Shown here in pieces: positions 15,052 through 28,225 of a DNA stretch of 64,000 nucleotides. The notes beneath the pieces are model-generated. The model was not told the origin of the DNA, searched no databases, and was given only the letters and a program-made list of their open reading frames with translations. The position numbers and the translations under genes were made by a program. The stretch is taken from contig NZ_FYEG01000009.1 of the NCBI RefSeq assembly GCF_900187855.1, positions 1 through 64,000 of the forward strand, in the 5' to 3' direction. The first letter of the stretch is position 1. The number at the start of each line of letters is the position of its first letter. The DNA is from Actinomyces minihominis. Its GTDB lineage: Bacteria > Actinomycetota > Actinomycetes > Actinomycetales > Actinomycetaceae.

Positions 15052-17658
15052 CTAGGAGTGAAGTTGGGGAAGGCTGGAGCCGCGTCGCCTACTCCAAACG
15101 AGGTAAGCCAAGCCACCACTGAGGAGCACTCCACCGATAATGAGGAAGGCATCCGTACCCAGACCACCTGTGATCGGAAGTCCCGGAGCTATCGGCTTGA
15201 AGTTGACGAATCTGTAGTAGTCGTGTTGGCCATCGGCCACGGTCACTGCCGCTGCTACATCAGTAACATTGACCCAGCAGGAATCATCATCAAGATCAGC
15301 CTGAGTCGGAACAGCTGGACAGGTGTCGCTAACCGTGTACTTCTGCAAGGAACGCTGCAGGTAGGCAATATCCGCATCCTCACTCAGCGTGTACTCCTCC
15401 CCCGCCACCACCTCGATGGTGTTGGCAGCCGAGACGCTGGTAGAACCAGCAGTGCTAATTGAGGCGGAACCCGTAGGCCCATTTGCCATGACGGTGAAGT
15501 CAGCGGGCATGAACCCCTCTTCCTCGGCCTCGACAAACTTCAGCAGCGTCAAGTTCTGAGAACAGGTGACGTTGTTAGTAATAACCACGGTGTTGCCCGT
15601 GGGGTTCATCGTGTACTCAAACCCAGCAGAGGAAACATCAACCGGTGATTCCAGAGCCTGCCCGTTGACGCTGGTGACCATCTGGGACTCGATCACACAC
15701 TTCTCATTAGTCGGGGCAACCACGGTCTCACCAACGGTCACCACTGAGGTATTCGGGAAGTTGTAGGAACTCGACCAAGCCGGGTTGGTCACCCCGGATG
15801 GAAGTGGGTACAGCGTCAACGCGGCCGTGCCATACAAAGCTCGCTGCGCATCAGAAAGTGCTGCCCGGTCCGCATCCGAAATCGGGTTCTCACCATTCAA
15901 CGTCCACTGCTTATTCACCGTGAGCCCAACCAGAGGCTGGTTAACCACCGGGTTACCCTCGTTGATGACTGGCGTCAGGTTGCCACCGTTAACCGTGAAC
16001 TGGAAAGAAGGCGCCGGGCTCCCCATCACAAACCCTTCGGGCGCAGCAGTCTCAGTCAAGACATAATCACCCCAGGCCAAACCGGTCAGACTGAAACCAC
16101 CGGGAGTGGGATCCTTATCCAAGCCCGTACAACCGGCGACAACACAGTCCTCCACCGAAACCCCCGGAGCCGCATACCCCGGCCCCACCAGGTTCCACAC
16201 CGATCCGCCGACCAAAGTAGTCCCATCAGCACCAGTGGCCTTGGACCACGTCACCGAGCCGGGCTGGTCCGTGTTCGTAATCGAACAGGTGACATCGGCT
16301 TTGGAGGCAACAGTGATCGTCGGTTTACCATCGACCGTCGTCACTGGAACAGAGCAACTCCAGGTCGTCCCGTTCGTGTAACCAGGGACTACACCAACTT
16401 CTGACAGGGCATACTGACCCGGCTTGACCTGGGTGAACACCCCACCGCCCGCACCGGAGTATGAGGCCCCTAGGGCTTCACCACTCAAACCAGTAGCCGT
16501 GAGCGTCCAACTGGTCTTACTAGGCGCGAGAGTCCCCGCAAACTGGCTTCCGACCACCTTGTCAAGAGTGAGCTTCCCACAGGTCGACTCCGGTGTGATT
16601 CCGACTGGGTTGGCCCAGTTGCGGATGTTGCCTGTAGCCCCGCTGCCGTTGTTGTGGGTACGGATAAAGCCGCTACTGCCAAGTAATGGCGGGCAAGAAT
16701 CGGTACCACCAAGCCAGGAAAGGCTGAGCTCCACCTCGACTGTCGGCCTGGGGGTCGGACCTGAAGAAGTGCCAAGGGTGAAGGTGAAGTCGCTCAGCGT
16801 GGTACATGTACCCGGGTAATCCCCCGGGTTGGCATCCGGACCCGTGTAGGTGATCGGATCATAGTTGCAGGCAATCGGGGCCTGCAGGGTGTTACCGTTC
16901 TGAACGATATAGATCACCTGACCACCCTGCGACCTGTCTGGTCGTGGAACAGGGGTCGCAGATCCATCCGGTCCCCACCGTTCCGGTGCAACCGTGTACT
17001 CAATCGCCCACGCCTGGGAACCTGACACCCCGTCGCGTTCCCATTTAGCAATCAGCTTGGCGCCAGAAGGATAGGTCGTGAAGTTCCACAGTTGGTTCTG
17101 CTTAGGAGTTTGCTGAGACCAAGACCCAGTCCAGGTAGCCGGATCTGAGTTGTCTGTACCGCCTGAGTAGGTACCACCTTCGGCCGGAAGCGGGTCCGGC
17201 GCAGCCATCAGCAGACCGACATTCGGGGTCGACTCCGTCACGACTTCTTCACCCCCGGCGCTCTGAACCACTGGTTCATCCACTATCAGGGGATCGGAGC
17301 CCGAACTATCCGGCGCAGGGTCAGCCAAACCACCATCTGCTGGGGCTTCTGCGAGAGAGTCGGTCGGGGCACTTTCCTCGGGAACACGCACCGGGTCGGT
17401 GATTACTTCTGAGCCTGATTCCGGGAGGGCCTCACTGCTCTGGGGGCCCTCGAGTGTTTCAGTGTTGAGGGTGATGGCTTGCACCGGACCCTCTTTGCTG
17501 GATGTTCCGTCCTGTGTGGCTGCTACCGCGAGTGAGCCTGTGACGGTCAGAGCTAAGGCAGCTATGGCTGCAATGAATCCGCGCCTGAGGGGAACACCCC
17601 CGGTGCGCGAGTTTTTCACTATCTGCTTCTTCGTCGATCTCACGACGCCCCCAACCAT
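15052..17658 (-). CDS. Large LPXTG surface protein, probable pilus tip adhesin
   Basis: This 868-residue secreted protein is the probable tip or minor subunit of the pilus. It has a long N-terminal signal region (KKQIVKN, hydrophobic core about 27-47), a Ser/Glu/Pro-rich low-complexity spacer (about 50-155), and an N-terminal globular domain with paired cysteines. SpaA-like repeat domains follow, including one with the E-box-like YVLTETAAPEGF. The sorting signal is LPITG (827-831) with a hydrophobic span and the basic tail WSRRRGSS. No MIDAS (DxSxS) von Willebrand motif is visible, so ligand binding cannot be deduced. I use the ATG at 17658; a GTG five codons later is also possible. It is the first gene of the adhesin-pilin-sortase operon. 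Confidence 0.88.
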   Translation of the reverse strand: MVGGVVRSTKKQIVKNSRTGGVPLRRGFIAAIAALALTVTGSLAVAATQDGTSSKEGPVQAITLNTETLEGPQSSEALPESGSEVITDPVRVPEESAPTDSLAEAPADGGLADPAPDSSGSDPLIVDEPVVQSAGGEEVVTESTPNVGLLMAAPDPLPAEGGTYSGGTDNSDPATWTGSWSQQTPKQNQLWNFTTYPSGAKLIAKWERDGVSGSQAWAIEYTVAPERWGPDGSATPVPRPDRSQGGQVIYIVQNGNTLQAPIACNYDPITYTGPDANPGDYPGTCTTLSDFTFTLGTSSGPTPRPTVEVELSLSWLGGTDSCPPLLGSSGFIRTHNNGSGATGNIRNWANPVGITPESTCGKLTLDKVVGSQFAGTLAPSKTSWTLTATGLSGEALGASYSGAGGGVFTQVKPGQYALSEVGVVPGYTNGTTWSCSVPVTTVDGKPTITVASKADVTCSITNTDQPGSVTWSKATGADGTTLVGGSVWNLVGPGYAAPGVSVEDCVVAGCTGLDKDPTPGGFSLTGLAWGDYVLTETAAPEGFVMGSPAPSFQFTVNGGNLTPVINEGNPVVNQPLVGLTVNKQWTLNGENPISDADRAALSDAQRALYGTAALTLYPLPSGVTNPAWSSSYNFPNTSVVTVGETVVAPTNEKCVIESQMVTSVNGQALESPVDVSSAGFEYTMNPTGNTVVITNNVTCSQNLTLLKFVEAEEEGFMPADFTVMANGPTGSASISTAGSTSVSAANTIEVVAGEEYTLSEDADIAYLQRSLQKYTVSDTCPAVPTQADLDDDSCWVNVTDVAAAVTVADGQHDYYRFVNFKPIAPGLPITGGLGTDAFLIIGGVLLSGGLAYLVWSRRRGSSLPQLHS

Positions 17659-18153
17659 ATTGACAACGCTTTGGCCCGAGTTGTCGCGGGGAGGACCTTA
17701 GGCCTTCAACCCACAAATGCGTATGTGACTCACGACACCTCTGTGGGAAAAATAGTTAAGTTGAGAACTCTTTACCATCCTAAAATGCGTAAATCACCCG
17801 TTTTTTCACCCATTCCAAGCAGACTCTTAAAGGCCTTTCTTGATATTCAAGATGGCTTTTTGGCGAGTTTATAGGGAAAAACTAGATTTTTACCCTAGGA
17901 CCTTGACACGAAGCGTCGGTTTCTGGATCAGATTTCACCTGGGAATGCAATTTCTATTCGCTTGCATAGTTTTTCTCTCCCCTTTTTTCTGCCCCGCCGT
18001 TAAACATGGCGAACGCACGGTCGAGGGGACGGCGCTTTTCAACAGCAGTTTGACCTTCTGAAGCCCAGCCTAAGCACCACCCACCAGGTCACACCTTGAA
18101 CCCACTTGTTTTAGCTTGGAGAGACAGCCTGGCACTGTTCCAGGTAACCCAAA
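17659..18153. other. A/T-rich intergenic region upstream of the pilus operon
   Basis: About 495 bases without a convincing gene lie between the pilus operon start and the end of rpoC. The stretch 17745-17900 and 17940-18000 is much richer in A and T than its neighbours and holds small palindromes (AAAGGCCTTT near 17828-17837, CTTGATATTCAAG at 17839-17851). It is the natural place for the pilus promoter and its control sites, but I could not fix a promoter with confidence. A 73-codon plus-strand frame at 17840-18061 lacks an RBS and looks spurious. Confidence 0.5.
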
Positions 18154-18192
18154 GGGGCGGGTCCCGGAACGAAAATCCCGTGGACCCACCCC
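18154..18192 (-). terminator. rpoC terminator hairpin
   Basis: Arms GGGGCGGGTCC (18154-18164) and GGACCCACCCC (18182-18192) pair with one mismatch, 15 bases beyond the rpoC stop codon, and are followed on the minus strand by TTTGGG. This is the likely end of the rpoBC transcript. Confidence 0.65.
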
Positions 18193-18207
18193 TGGTGGTA
18201 ACTACTA

Positions 18208-22116
<3,909 letters not shown>

Positions 22117-22146
22117 GACTTACTCCTTATTTCCGTAGGTCACGTC

Positions 22147-25100
22147 TCAGATGATGTCGAGGGAACCGGATGCAGACAGGGGGCGCGCATCCAGGGTGAT
22201 CCCCAGTTCCTCGCCAGCTCGCATGTCTTCTTCCGTTTCCTGGAGGTCGAGGACGTTGCCCTCGGCGTCCAGGGCCTCAACCGCCAGGCACAGCGAACGC
22301 ATCTCTTGGATGAGGACACGGAACGACTCGGGAATACCCGGCTCCGGAATATCCTCACCCTTGACGATCGCCTCGTAGACCTTGACGCGGCCCGACGTAT
22401 CGTCAGACTTGATGGTCAAGAGTTCCTGAAGGGCGTATGCGGCACCGTAAGCCTCAAGTGCCCACACCTCCATCTCACCGAAACGCTGTCCACCGAACTG
22501 GGCTTTACCACCCAGGGGCTGCTGCGTAATCATCGAGTAGGGACCGGTCGAACGAGCGTGGATCTTGTCGTCAACCAGGTGGTGCAGCTTCAGCATGTAC
22601 TTGTAGCCAACCGCAATCGGGTGCGGGAAGGGCTCACCGGAGCGGCCGTCAAACAGCTGGGCCTTACCCAGTTCGTTGACCAGTTGCTCACCGTCACGGT
22701 TCGGGTTGGTTACCGAGAGCAGACCAAGCAGCTCCTCGGCCTCAAGACCATCGAAGGACGGGGTGGCGACCCGGGAGTTACCCGGAGCCTTCAGTGCATC
22801 CGCGTGCAGGTGCTGCGTCCAGGCTTCACCGGCTTCGCGTGCCCCGGTGGCATCCCAACCCTGCTTGGCAATCCAGCCCAGGTGGAACTCAAGAACCTGA
22901 CCGACGTTCATACGGCCCGGAACACCCATCGGGTTGAGGATGATATCAACCGGGGTTCCGTCGGCAAGGAACGGCATGTCCTCAATAGGCAGGATCTTCG
23001 AGACGACACCCTTGTTACCGTGGCGGCCAGCCATCTTGTCACCGATGGTGATCTTGCGGCGCTGAGCAACAAGGACACGGACCGACTGCTTGACGCCCGG
23101 ACCCAGATCGCCGTCGTCCTCGTTCAGTTCGCGAACATCGATAACGATGCCCTCTTCACCGTGGGGAACGCGCAGCGAGGTATCGCGGACCTCTCGTGCC
23201 TTCTCGCCGAAGATGGCGCGCAGCAGGCGCTCTTCCGAAGTCAGCTCGGTCTCACCCTTCGGGGTGACCTTACCGACCAGGATGTCGCCCGCACGAACCT
23301 CAGCGCCAACACGGATGATGCCGCGCTCGTCGAGGTCAGCCATGGCCTCTTCCGAAATGTTCGGAATATCGCGGGTTACCTCTTCGACACCAAGCTTGGT
23401 CTCGCGGGCATCGACCTCATACTCCTCAATGTGAATCGAGGTCAGAACGTCGTCCTCAACCACGCGACGCGACAGGATGATCGCATCCTCGTAGTTCAGG
23501 CCCTCCCAGGACATGTAGGCCACCAGCAGGTTCTTACCGAGGGCGAGCTCGCCGCCGTCAGTTGAAGGACCGTCGGCAATGACGTCACCGGGCTCAACCA
23601 CATCGCCCTCGTTGACGAGGACGCGCTGGTTGATGCAGTTACCCGGGTTCGAACGCTTGAACTTGGCCAGGGTGTAGCGCGACTGGGTGGCGTCATCGTT
23701 GGCGATAACGACCTCATCGGCCGACACGTAGGAAACGACACCGGCCTTGTCGGCGGTCTCAAGTTCCATGGCGTCGTGGGCGGTGCGGCGTTCCATGCCG
23801 GTTCCGACAAGCGGAGCCTCGGTGGTCAGCAGCGGCACAGCCTGACGCTGCATGTTCGCACCCATGAGGGCGCGGTTCGCATCATCGTGCTCAAGGAACG
23901 GGATCAGCGAGGTCGCGACAGAAACCATCTGGCGTGCGGAGACGTCCATGTAGGTCACCTCGTCACGCTCGATCAGCGTGGGATCCTCACCAGCGACACG
24001 GCACAGAACCAGGTCGTCGGCAAAGTGGCCATTCGCATCGGTCGGGGCCGAAGCCTGAGCGATGAACTGGCCGATCTCTTCATCAGCGGTCAGCCAGTGG
24101 ACCTCATTGGTCACCGTGCCGTTTTCGACCTTGCGGTACGGGGTCTCAATGAAACCGAACGGGTTGATGCGCGCAAACGCAGCCAGTGAACCAATCAGAC
24201 CGATGTTCGGACCTTCAGGGGTCTCAATCGGGCACATGCGGCCGTAGTGAGACGGGTGAACGTCACGAACTTCCATGCCTGCACGATCACGGGACAGACC
24301 ACCGGGGCCCAGAGCCGAGAGGCGCCTCTTGTGCGTCAGGCCCGCCAGCGGGTTGTTCTGGTCCATAAACTGCGACAGCTGGGAGGTTCCGAAGAACTCC
24401 TTGATAGCCGCGGTGAGGGGGCGAATGTTGATCAGCGAGGTCGGGGTGATCGCCTTGGGATCCTGGGTCGACATGCGCTCACGAACCGTGCGCTCCATGC
24501 GGGACAGACCGGTACGGATCTGCGCCTGGATCAGTTCACCAACCGAGCGGACACGACGGTTACCGAAGTGGTCGATATCGTCGGTCTCAACGCGGATCTC
24601 AGCAGGCTCTCCGTTGCGGAAGCCCGGCAGGACCTTCTCGCCCTTCTGGATGGCCAGCATGTACTTCACGGTGCCGACAATGTCGTCCTCGGTCAGGGTC
24701 TTAGCCTTCGGAGGGACGTCGAGGCCGAGCTTCTTGTTGATCTTGTAGCGACCAACCTTGCCCATGTCGTAACGCTTGGGGTCACGGTAGAAGTTGTAGA
24801 GCAGCGCATCTCCGGCCTCAACCGAAGCGGGCTCGCCGGGACGAACCTTGCGGTAGATCTCTTCGAGAGCTTCCTCGCGGGTCTCAACCGAATCCTTGGC
24901 AAGGGTCTCAAGCAGCAGCGGGTAGTCCTCGAAGAGAACCTCGATCTCCGGTGCGGTGAGGCCGATGGCCTTGAGGAACAGGGTGACGGGCAGCTTACGC
25001 TTCCGGTCGATACGAACCGAGACGGCGTCGCGGCGGTCAATCTCAAACTCAAGCCAGGCACCGCGCGAGGGGATAATCCTGGCGCCGTAGGTGTCGCGGT

Positions 25101-25647
25101 CTGAGTTCGGGTCCGACTGGCGCTCAAAGTAAACACCGGGGGAACGAACCAGCTGCGAGACAACGACACGCTCGGTGCCGTTGATGATGAAGGTGCCGTC
25201 CTCGGTCATCATGGGGAAATCACCCATGAAGACGGTCTGGGACTTGATCTCACCGGTCTCGGCGTAGGTGAAGTCGGCCTTCACATACATTTTTGAGGAG
25301 TAGGTCAGGTCCCGTTCGCGGCACTCTTCCGGAGAGTTGGCGGGGGGCTCAAGGGTGGGCTCACGGAACTCGAGCAGCATCTCCTTGCGGGCATCCTCAA
25401 TACCTGAGGTCTCCTCGAAGATTTCGTCTAGTCCGGACTCACCATCGACCTCTTCACCGCGGGCAACGGCCTGCTGAAGAGCGGTCTGTGAGTACTTGCT
25501 CCAGCTGCGGGTGCCACAGAGCCAGTCGAAGCTGCGGATCTGCAGTTCGAGTAGGTTCGGGGGCTGAAGCGGCTCTCGGAGTTTCGCAAATGAAATACGA
25601 TGTGTGGGTTCGTATGCGGCAGAAGCCGCGTTTGAACTGGCAGCCAA
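22147..25647 (-). CDS. rpoB: RNA polymerase subunit beta
   Basis: This is the beta subunit of RNA polymerase, the target of rifamycins. The 1166-residue protein starts at a TTG (25647) with AAGGA six bases upstream and contains the expected [13 protein letters not shown] start region. The rifampicin pocket [13 protein letters not shown]...[13 protein letters not shown] is wild type: residues equivalent to E. coli D516, H526 (here H439) and S531 are unchanged, so no classical resistance mutation is seen. The C-terminus continues to the beta/beta' interface region ([16 protein letters not shown]). rpoB and rpoC form one operon. Confidence 0.98.
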   Translation of the reverse strand: MAASSNAASAAYEPTHRISFAKLREPLQPPNLLELQIRSFDWLCGTRSWSKYSQTALQQAVARGEEVDGESGLDEIFEETSGIEDARKEMLLEFREPTLEPPANSPEECRERDLTYSSKMYVKADFTYAETGEIKSQTVFMGDFPMMTEDGTFIINGTERVVVSQLVRSPGVYFERQSDPNSDRDTYGARIIPSRGAWLEFEIDRRDAVSVRIDRKRKLPVTLFLKAIGLTAPEIEVLFEDYPLLLETLAKDSVETREEALEEIYRKVRPGEPASVEAGDALLYNFYRDPKRYDMGKVGRYKINKKLGLDVPPKAKTLTEDDIVGTVKYMLAIQKGEKVLPGFRNGEPAEIRVETDDIDHFGNRRVRSVGELIQAQIRTGLSRMERTVRERMSTQDPKAITPTSLINIRPLTAAIKEFFGTSQLSQFMDQNNPLAGLTHKRRLSALGPGGLSRDRAGMEVRDVHPSHYGRMCPIETPEGPNIGLIGSLAAFARINPFGFIETPYRKVENGTVTNEVHWLTADEEIGQFIAQASAPTDANGHFADDLVLCRVAGEDPTLIERDEVTYMDVSARQMVSVATSLIPFLEHDDANRALMGANMQRQAVPLLTTEAPLVGTGMERRTAHDAMELETADKAGVVSYVSADEVVIANDDATQSRYTLAKFKRSNPGNCINQRVLVNEGDVVEPGDVIADGPSTDGGELALGKNLLVAYMSWEGLNYEDAIILSRRVVEDDVLTSIHIEEYEVDARETKLGVEEVTRDIPNISEEAMADLDERGIIRVGAEVRAGDILVGKVTPKGETELTSEERLLRAIFGEKAREVRDTSLRVPHGEEGIVIDVRELNEDDGDLGPGVKQSVRVLVAQRRKITIGDKMAGRHGNKGVVSKILPIEDMPFLADGTPVDIILNPMGVPGRMNVGQVLEFHLGWIAKQGWDATGAREAGEAWTQHLHADALKAPGNSRVATPSFDGLEAEELLGLLSVTNPNRDGEQLVNELGKAQLFDGRSGEPFPHPIAVGYKYMLKLHHLVDDKIHARSTGPYSMITQQPLGGKAQFGGQRFGEMEVWALEAYGAAYALQELLTIKSDDTSGRVKVYEAIVKGEDIPEPGIPESFRVLIQEMRSLCLAVEALDAEGNVLDLQETEEDMRAGEELGITLDARPLSASGSLDII

Positions 25648-25881
25648 AGGGGGTCCTTCCCGGCAGTCTCTGACCTAGTCCCTGACGTTTCTTGCCGGCT
25701 GAACCGAAGCGCTGGTCTTGCGACCATGACCCGCCTCATCTTCACCCAACTAGTCGTCAGTTCCTATGTCTGCATGCGGTGCGCGCGATGCACCCGGCCC
25801 CTAACTAACTCTGTCCTGCACGCTTGGCGCTGATTCGGCGTGTGGATACAGGTCACCTCGGACACATGGGTGCAAATGTTG

Positions 25882-25910
25882 AGTTTATGCAGTGCGGTGG
25901 TGTATAGCAA
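25882..25910 (-). promoter_or_regulatory. Candidate rpoB promoter
   Basis: On the minus strand TTGCTA (25905-25910) and TAAACT (25882-25887) are separated by 17 bases, a plausible sigma70-type promoter giving a leader of about 225 bases before rpoB. The divergent gap 25648-26078 contains no convincing gene; a 92-codon plus-strand frame there has no RBS or family similarity. Confidence 0.45.
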
Positions 25911-26032
25911 CAGATGCATTAGTGAGTTCGCGCACGGCGCAACTCAGAAGCTTGCCGGTGGGGCCTACCAGAGCGCACTCCGGTCGTCCGTATCCCCACA
26001 GGAAATCCGCTGCGTTGACGATCGCCTACTGT

Positions 26033-26062
26033 TAAAGAGCCTAGGTGTAAAGAGCCTAGGTG
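26033..26062 (+). repeat. Perfect tandem 15-base repeat before yggS
   Basis: TAAAGAGCCTAGGTG occurs twice head to tail (26033-26047, 26048-26062), ending two bases before the yggS AAGGAG ribosome binding site. TTGACG at 26015-26020 could be a -35 box. The duplication may alter promoter or leader spacing, or be a regulator site. Confidence 0.7.
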
Positions 26063-26078
26063 AAAAGGAGCTTCCGCA

Positions 26079-26792
26079 GTGTCCCCAACTGTTCAGCCAG
26101 ACCTCTCCGCACGACTAGAGCAGGTGCGCCAGCAGATCGCCCTCGCTGCGCAAAGTGTTGGTCGCAATCCTGCAGAAGTGCGGATCCTGCCGGTTACCAA
26201 GTACACGGATGAGGACGCCATCCGCGCCATCCGCAGGCTCGGATTTCAGGAGCTGGCAGAAAACCGAGTGCAGCAGTTGACGGCACGCGCCGGAGACCTG
26301 GCAGCCCTTGAGATTGACTGGGTCCTGATCGGACACCTGCAAACCAACAAGGCGGCCCAGGCGGTGCGCGTTGCGCAAGAGGTGCAGTCTGTTGATTCGG
26401 TGCGGGTTGCCAACGCGCTCAGCCGACACTCACAGAACCTAATGAACGAGGGATTGAAAGTCGCCCCCCTCAGGGTTCTGCTGCAGGTCAACACCTCGGG
26501 GGAGAGGGCCAAGTCCGGGTTTGAACCCGATGGGGTGCGGGCCGCGCTGGCCGAGCTCCTCAAACTGCCGGCGCTGAACATCGCGGGGTTCATGACGATG
26601 GCACCCCTGACGGCTGATGAAGGAGTGGTGCGCAAAACGTTTGCGGATCTGCGTGGACTCCGCGAAGAACTGGCGGCGCTTCACCCCGAGTGCGACTTCC
26701 ACGAACTCTCCATGGGGATGTCTCAGGACTACCGAATCGCCATTGAGGAGGGCGCCACCACCGTGCGCCTTGGCTCTGTTCTTTTCGGCTAG
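26079..26792 (+). CDS. YggS-family PLP-binding protein (PLP homeostasis)
   Basis: This is a single-domain alanine-racemase-like barrel protein that binds pyridoxal phosphate and buffers vitamin B6; no enzymatic activity is established for the family. The 237-residue protein starts at a GTG with AAGGAG nine bases upstream. The PLP lysine is K41 in LPVTKYT, followed by the family motifs ENRVQQL, WVLIGHLQTNK and the C-terminal phosphate-binding MGMSQDYRIAIEEGATTVRLGSVLFG type ending. In most actinobacteria the gene is in the division cluster near ftsZ and sepF; here it stands alone on the plus strand between rplL and rpoB. Confidence 0.92.
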   Translation: MSPTVQPDLSARLEQVRQQIALAAQSVGRNPAEVRILPVTKYTDEDAIRAIRRLGFQELAENRVQQLTARAGDLAALEIDWVLIGHLQTNKAAQAVRVAQEVQSVDSVRVANALSRHSQNLMNEGLKVAPLRVLLQVNTSGERAKSGFEPDGVRAALAELLKLPALNIAGFMTMAPLTADEGVVRKTFADLRGLREELAALHPECDFHELSMGMSQDYRIAIEEGATTVRLGSVLFG

Positions 26793-26824
26793 GTCGACCA
26801 CCCCGGCCCACTTGGCACAGACGC

Positions 26825-26870
26825 GAAAGACCCCATCCACTCGCAAAAAGCGAACTGGATGGGGTCTTTC
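26825..26870. terminator. Bidirectional terminator between yggS and rplL
   Basis: A perfect 15-base stem, GAAAGACCCCATCCA (26825-26839) with TGGATGGGGTCTTTC (26856-26870), encloses an inner TCGC/GCGA helix. It separates convergent yggS and rplL and can serve both strands. Confidence 0.85.
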
Positions 26871-26923
26871 AGTCGGTGTCTAAACACCAACCAGAGTCAT
26901 TGACGCGCCGCTAGGCGCAGCAA

Positions 26924-27307
26924 CTACTTCAGGACGACGGTGCCGCCAACAGCTTCGATATCAGCCTTGGCCTTCTCAGCGTCTTCCTTCTTGGCGCCCT
27001 CGAGCAGGACTGACGGAACACCGTCAACCTTCTCCTTGGCTTCCTTGAGGCCCAGGCCGGTCAGGGCGCGAACGGCCTTGATAACCTGGATCTTCTCGGA
27101 GCCGAAGGACTCAAGAACTACGTCGAACTCGGTCTGCTCTTCTTCAGCAGGTGCATCGGCGCCCGGAGCAGCAGCAACTGCAACAGCAGCCGGAGCAGCA
27201 GCGGTAACGTCGAACTCCTCCTCGAACATCTTTACGAAGTCCGAGAGCTCAAGAAGTGTCATTTCCTTGAACTGTGCAATCAGTTCATCATTTGTCATTT
27301 TCGCCAT
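26924..27307 (-). CDS. rplL: 50S ribosomal protein L7/L12
   Basis: L7/L12 forms the mobile stalk that recruits translation GTPases. I start at the ATG at 27307 ([20 protein letters not shown]), preceded by GGGAGG seven bases upstream, rather than at an in-frame start five codons earlier. The 127-residue protein has an N-terminal dimerisation helix pair (about 5-30), an Ala/Pro hinge (about 38-55, [15 protein letters not shown]) and the C-terminal globular domain with [20 protein letters not shown]. It lies downstream of rplJ, which anchors it to the ribosome. Confidence 0.97.
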   Translation of the reverse strand: MAKMTNDELIAQFKEMTLLELSDFVKMFEEEFDVTAAAPAAVAVAAAPGADAPAEEEQTEFDVVLESFGSEKIQVIKAVRALTGLGLKEAKEKVDGVPSVLLEGAKKEDAEKAKADIEAVGGTVVLK

Positions 27308-27395
27308 GATTTTTCCTCCCACAAAACGAAACTTAGTTTGCTAGGCCACAACCATCCAGGCATCTAACCAAAGACGGTCCGGGAACAGCAGTTCC

Positions 27396-27917
27396 TTACG
27401 CGGCTTCTTCCTGCTTTTCCCGCAGCGCATCGGCCAGACGTACCACCTTGACGGGCAGTGCCTGGAATGCGTATGCAGCCTGCGAAATCTTGGCCTTCAT
27501 TGCGCCGGCAGCCTTAGCCAACAGCACCTCGCGGGACTCAAGATCAGCGAGCTTCTGTACTGCTTCCTGTGACAGAGCAGCACCTTCCATCGCACCTGAC
27601 TTCAAAACCAGCTTGTCGTTCTGCTTTGCGAAATCGCGCAGAACCTTTGCTGCCTCAACCGGTTCACCGGTCACGAAAGCAATAGCGGTCGGTCCATTCA
27701 GATCTTCTTCGAGGAAATCGAATCCAACCTTCTTGGCAGCCAGAGTTGCAAGGGTGTTCTTGACAACGCGGTATTCGACGCCTTCGCCCAGAGCACGACG
27801 CAGATCCTTCATCTGTCCAACACTCAAACCACGGTATTCAGTCAGAAGGACCGCCCCGGAGTCCCGGAACTTGTCCGTAAGCTCTACAACTACGGCATCT
27901 TTATCCATCTTCGCCAT
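27396..27917 (-). CDS. rplJ: 50S ribosomal protein L10
   Basis: L10 binds 23S rRNA and carries the L7/L12 dimers. The start is the ATG at 27917 (MAKMDKDAVVVELTDKFRDS), preceded by AGGAGG; an in-frame start seven codons upstream is less likely. The 173-residue protein contains the conserved EYRGLSVGQMKDLRRAL and NTLATLAAKK segments and the C-terminal helix that binds L7/L12. A structured leader precedes it, which in this family is the site of autoregulation by the L10-L12 complex. Confidence 0.97.
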   Translation of the reverse strand: MAKMDKDAVVVELTDKFRDSGAVLLTEYRGLSVGQMKDLRRALGEGVEYRVVKNTLATLAAKKVGFDFLEEDLNGPTAIAFVTGEPVEAAKVLRDFAKQNDKLVLKSGAMEGAALSQEAVQKLADLESREVLLAKAAGAMKAKISQAAYAFQALPVKVVRLADALREKQEEAA

Positions 27918-27971
27918 CTTCCACCTCCTGACATTCAATATTCACCAAACGGTTTACGCCGCCGTAAATGC

Positions 27972-28034
27972 AAAAATCCCGGAACGCTAGGCGCGCCCCG
28001 GGCAATCCAGATCTCTGGAGCAGGCATTCCGGAT
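27972..28034 (-). promoter_or_regulatory. Probable L10 leader attenuator hairpin
   Basis: In the minus-strand transcript ATCCGGAATGC (28024-28034) pairs with GCGTTCCGGGAT (27976-27987, one bulge and one G-U), followed at once by a run of five U residues (27972-27976). An inner CCAGA/TCTGG hairpin lies in the loop. This has the form of an intrinsic terminator within the roughly 220-base rplJ leader, as expected for L10-leader control. Confidence 0.5.
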
Positions 28035-28145
28035 AAATCCAGTCCACACTGCTGCTCGTTTCACACCTACGTCGGTAACTTTCAGTTCCCACATCTTCAC
28101 GAATGAGGATGAATCGGGAAACACCTACGGTCTTCGGCTTTGGTT

Positions 28146-28173
28146 AGCGTAGCAGGGCGCGGGGGTGCGACAA
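28146..28173 (-). promoter_or_regulatory. Candidate rplJL promoter
   Basis: TTGTCG (28168-28173 on the minus strand) and TACGCT (28146-28151) are spaced by 16 bases. The -35 box lies in the loop of the terminator-like hairpin of the upstream aquaporin gene, so the signals are interlocked. The -10 box matches the one proposed for rpsL. Confidence 0.45.
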
Positions 28174-28182
28174 ACCCCCGCG
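28158..28182 (-). terminator. Terminator-like hairpin after the aquaporin gene
   Basis: A perfect 9-base stem, CGCGGGGGT (28158-28166) with ACCCCCGCG (28174-28182), and a 7-base loop lie 43 bases after the aquaporin stop codon. No U tract follows on the minus strand. Confidence 0.55.
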
Positions 28183-28225
28183 GAACGTAATCAGCGGTGA
28201 AGCTGCCCACAGTCCCCCACGCGGG

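Noticed and set aside
17840-18061. 73-codon plus-strand frame in the A/T-rich gap
   Set aside because: It has no Shine-Dalgarno sequence, no neighbour logic and rare-looking composition; more likely regulatory DNA.
22306-23565. 419-codon plus-strand open frame opposite rpoB
   Set aside because: It is a frame shadow of rpoB with no independent start signals or recognisable domain.
24270-24380. Possible rifampicin-resistance change in rpoB
   Set aside because: The residues equivalent to E. coli D516, H526 and S531 are all wild type.
25840-26118. 92-codon plus-strand frame upstream of yggS
   Set aside because: It overlaps the yggS start out of frame, runs through the tandem repeat and has no RBS.
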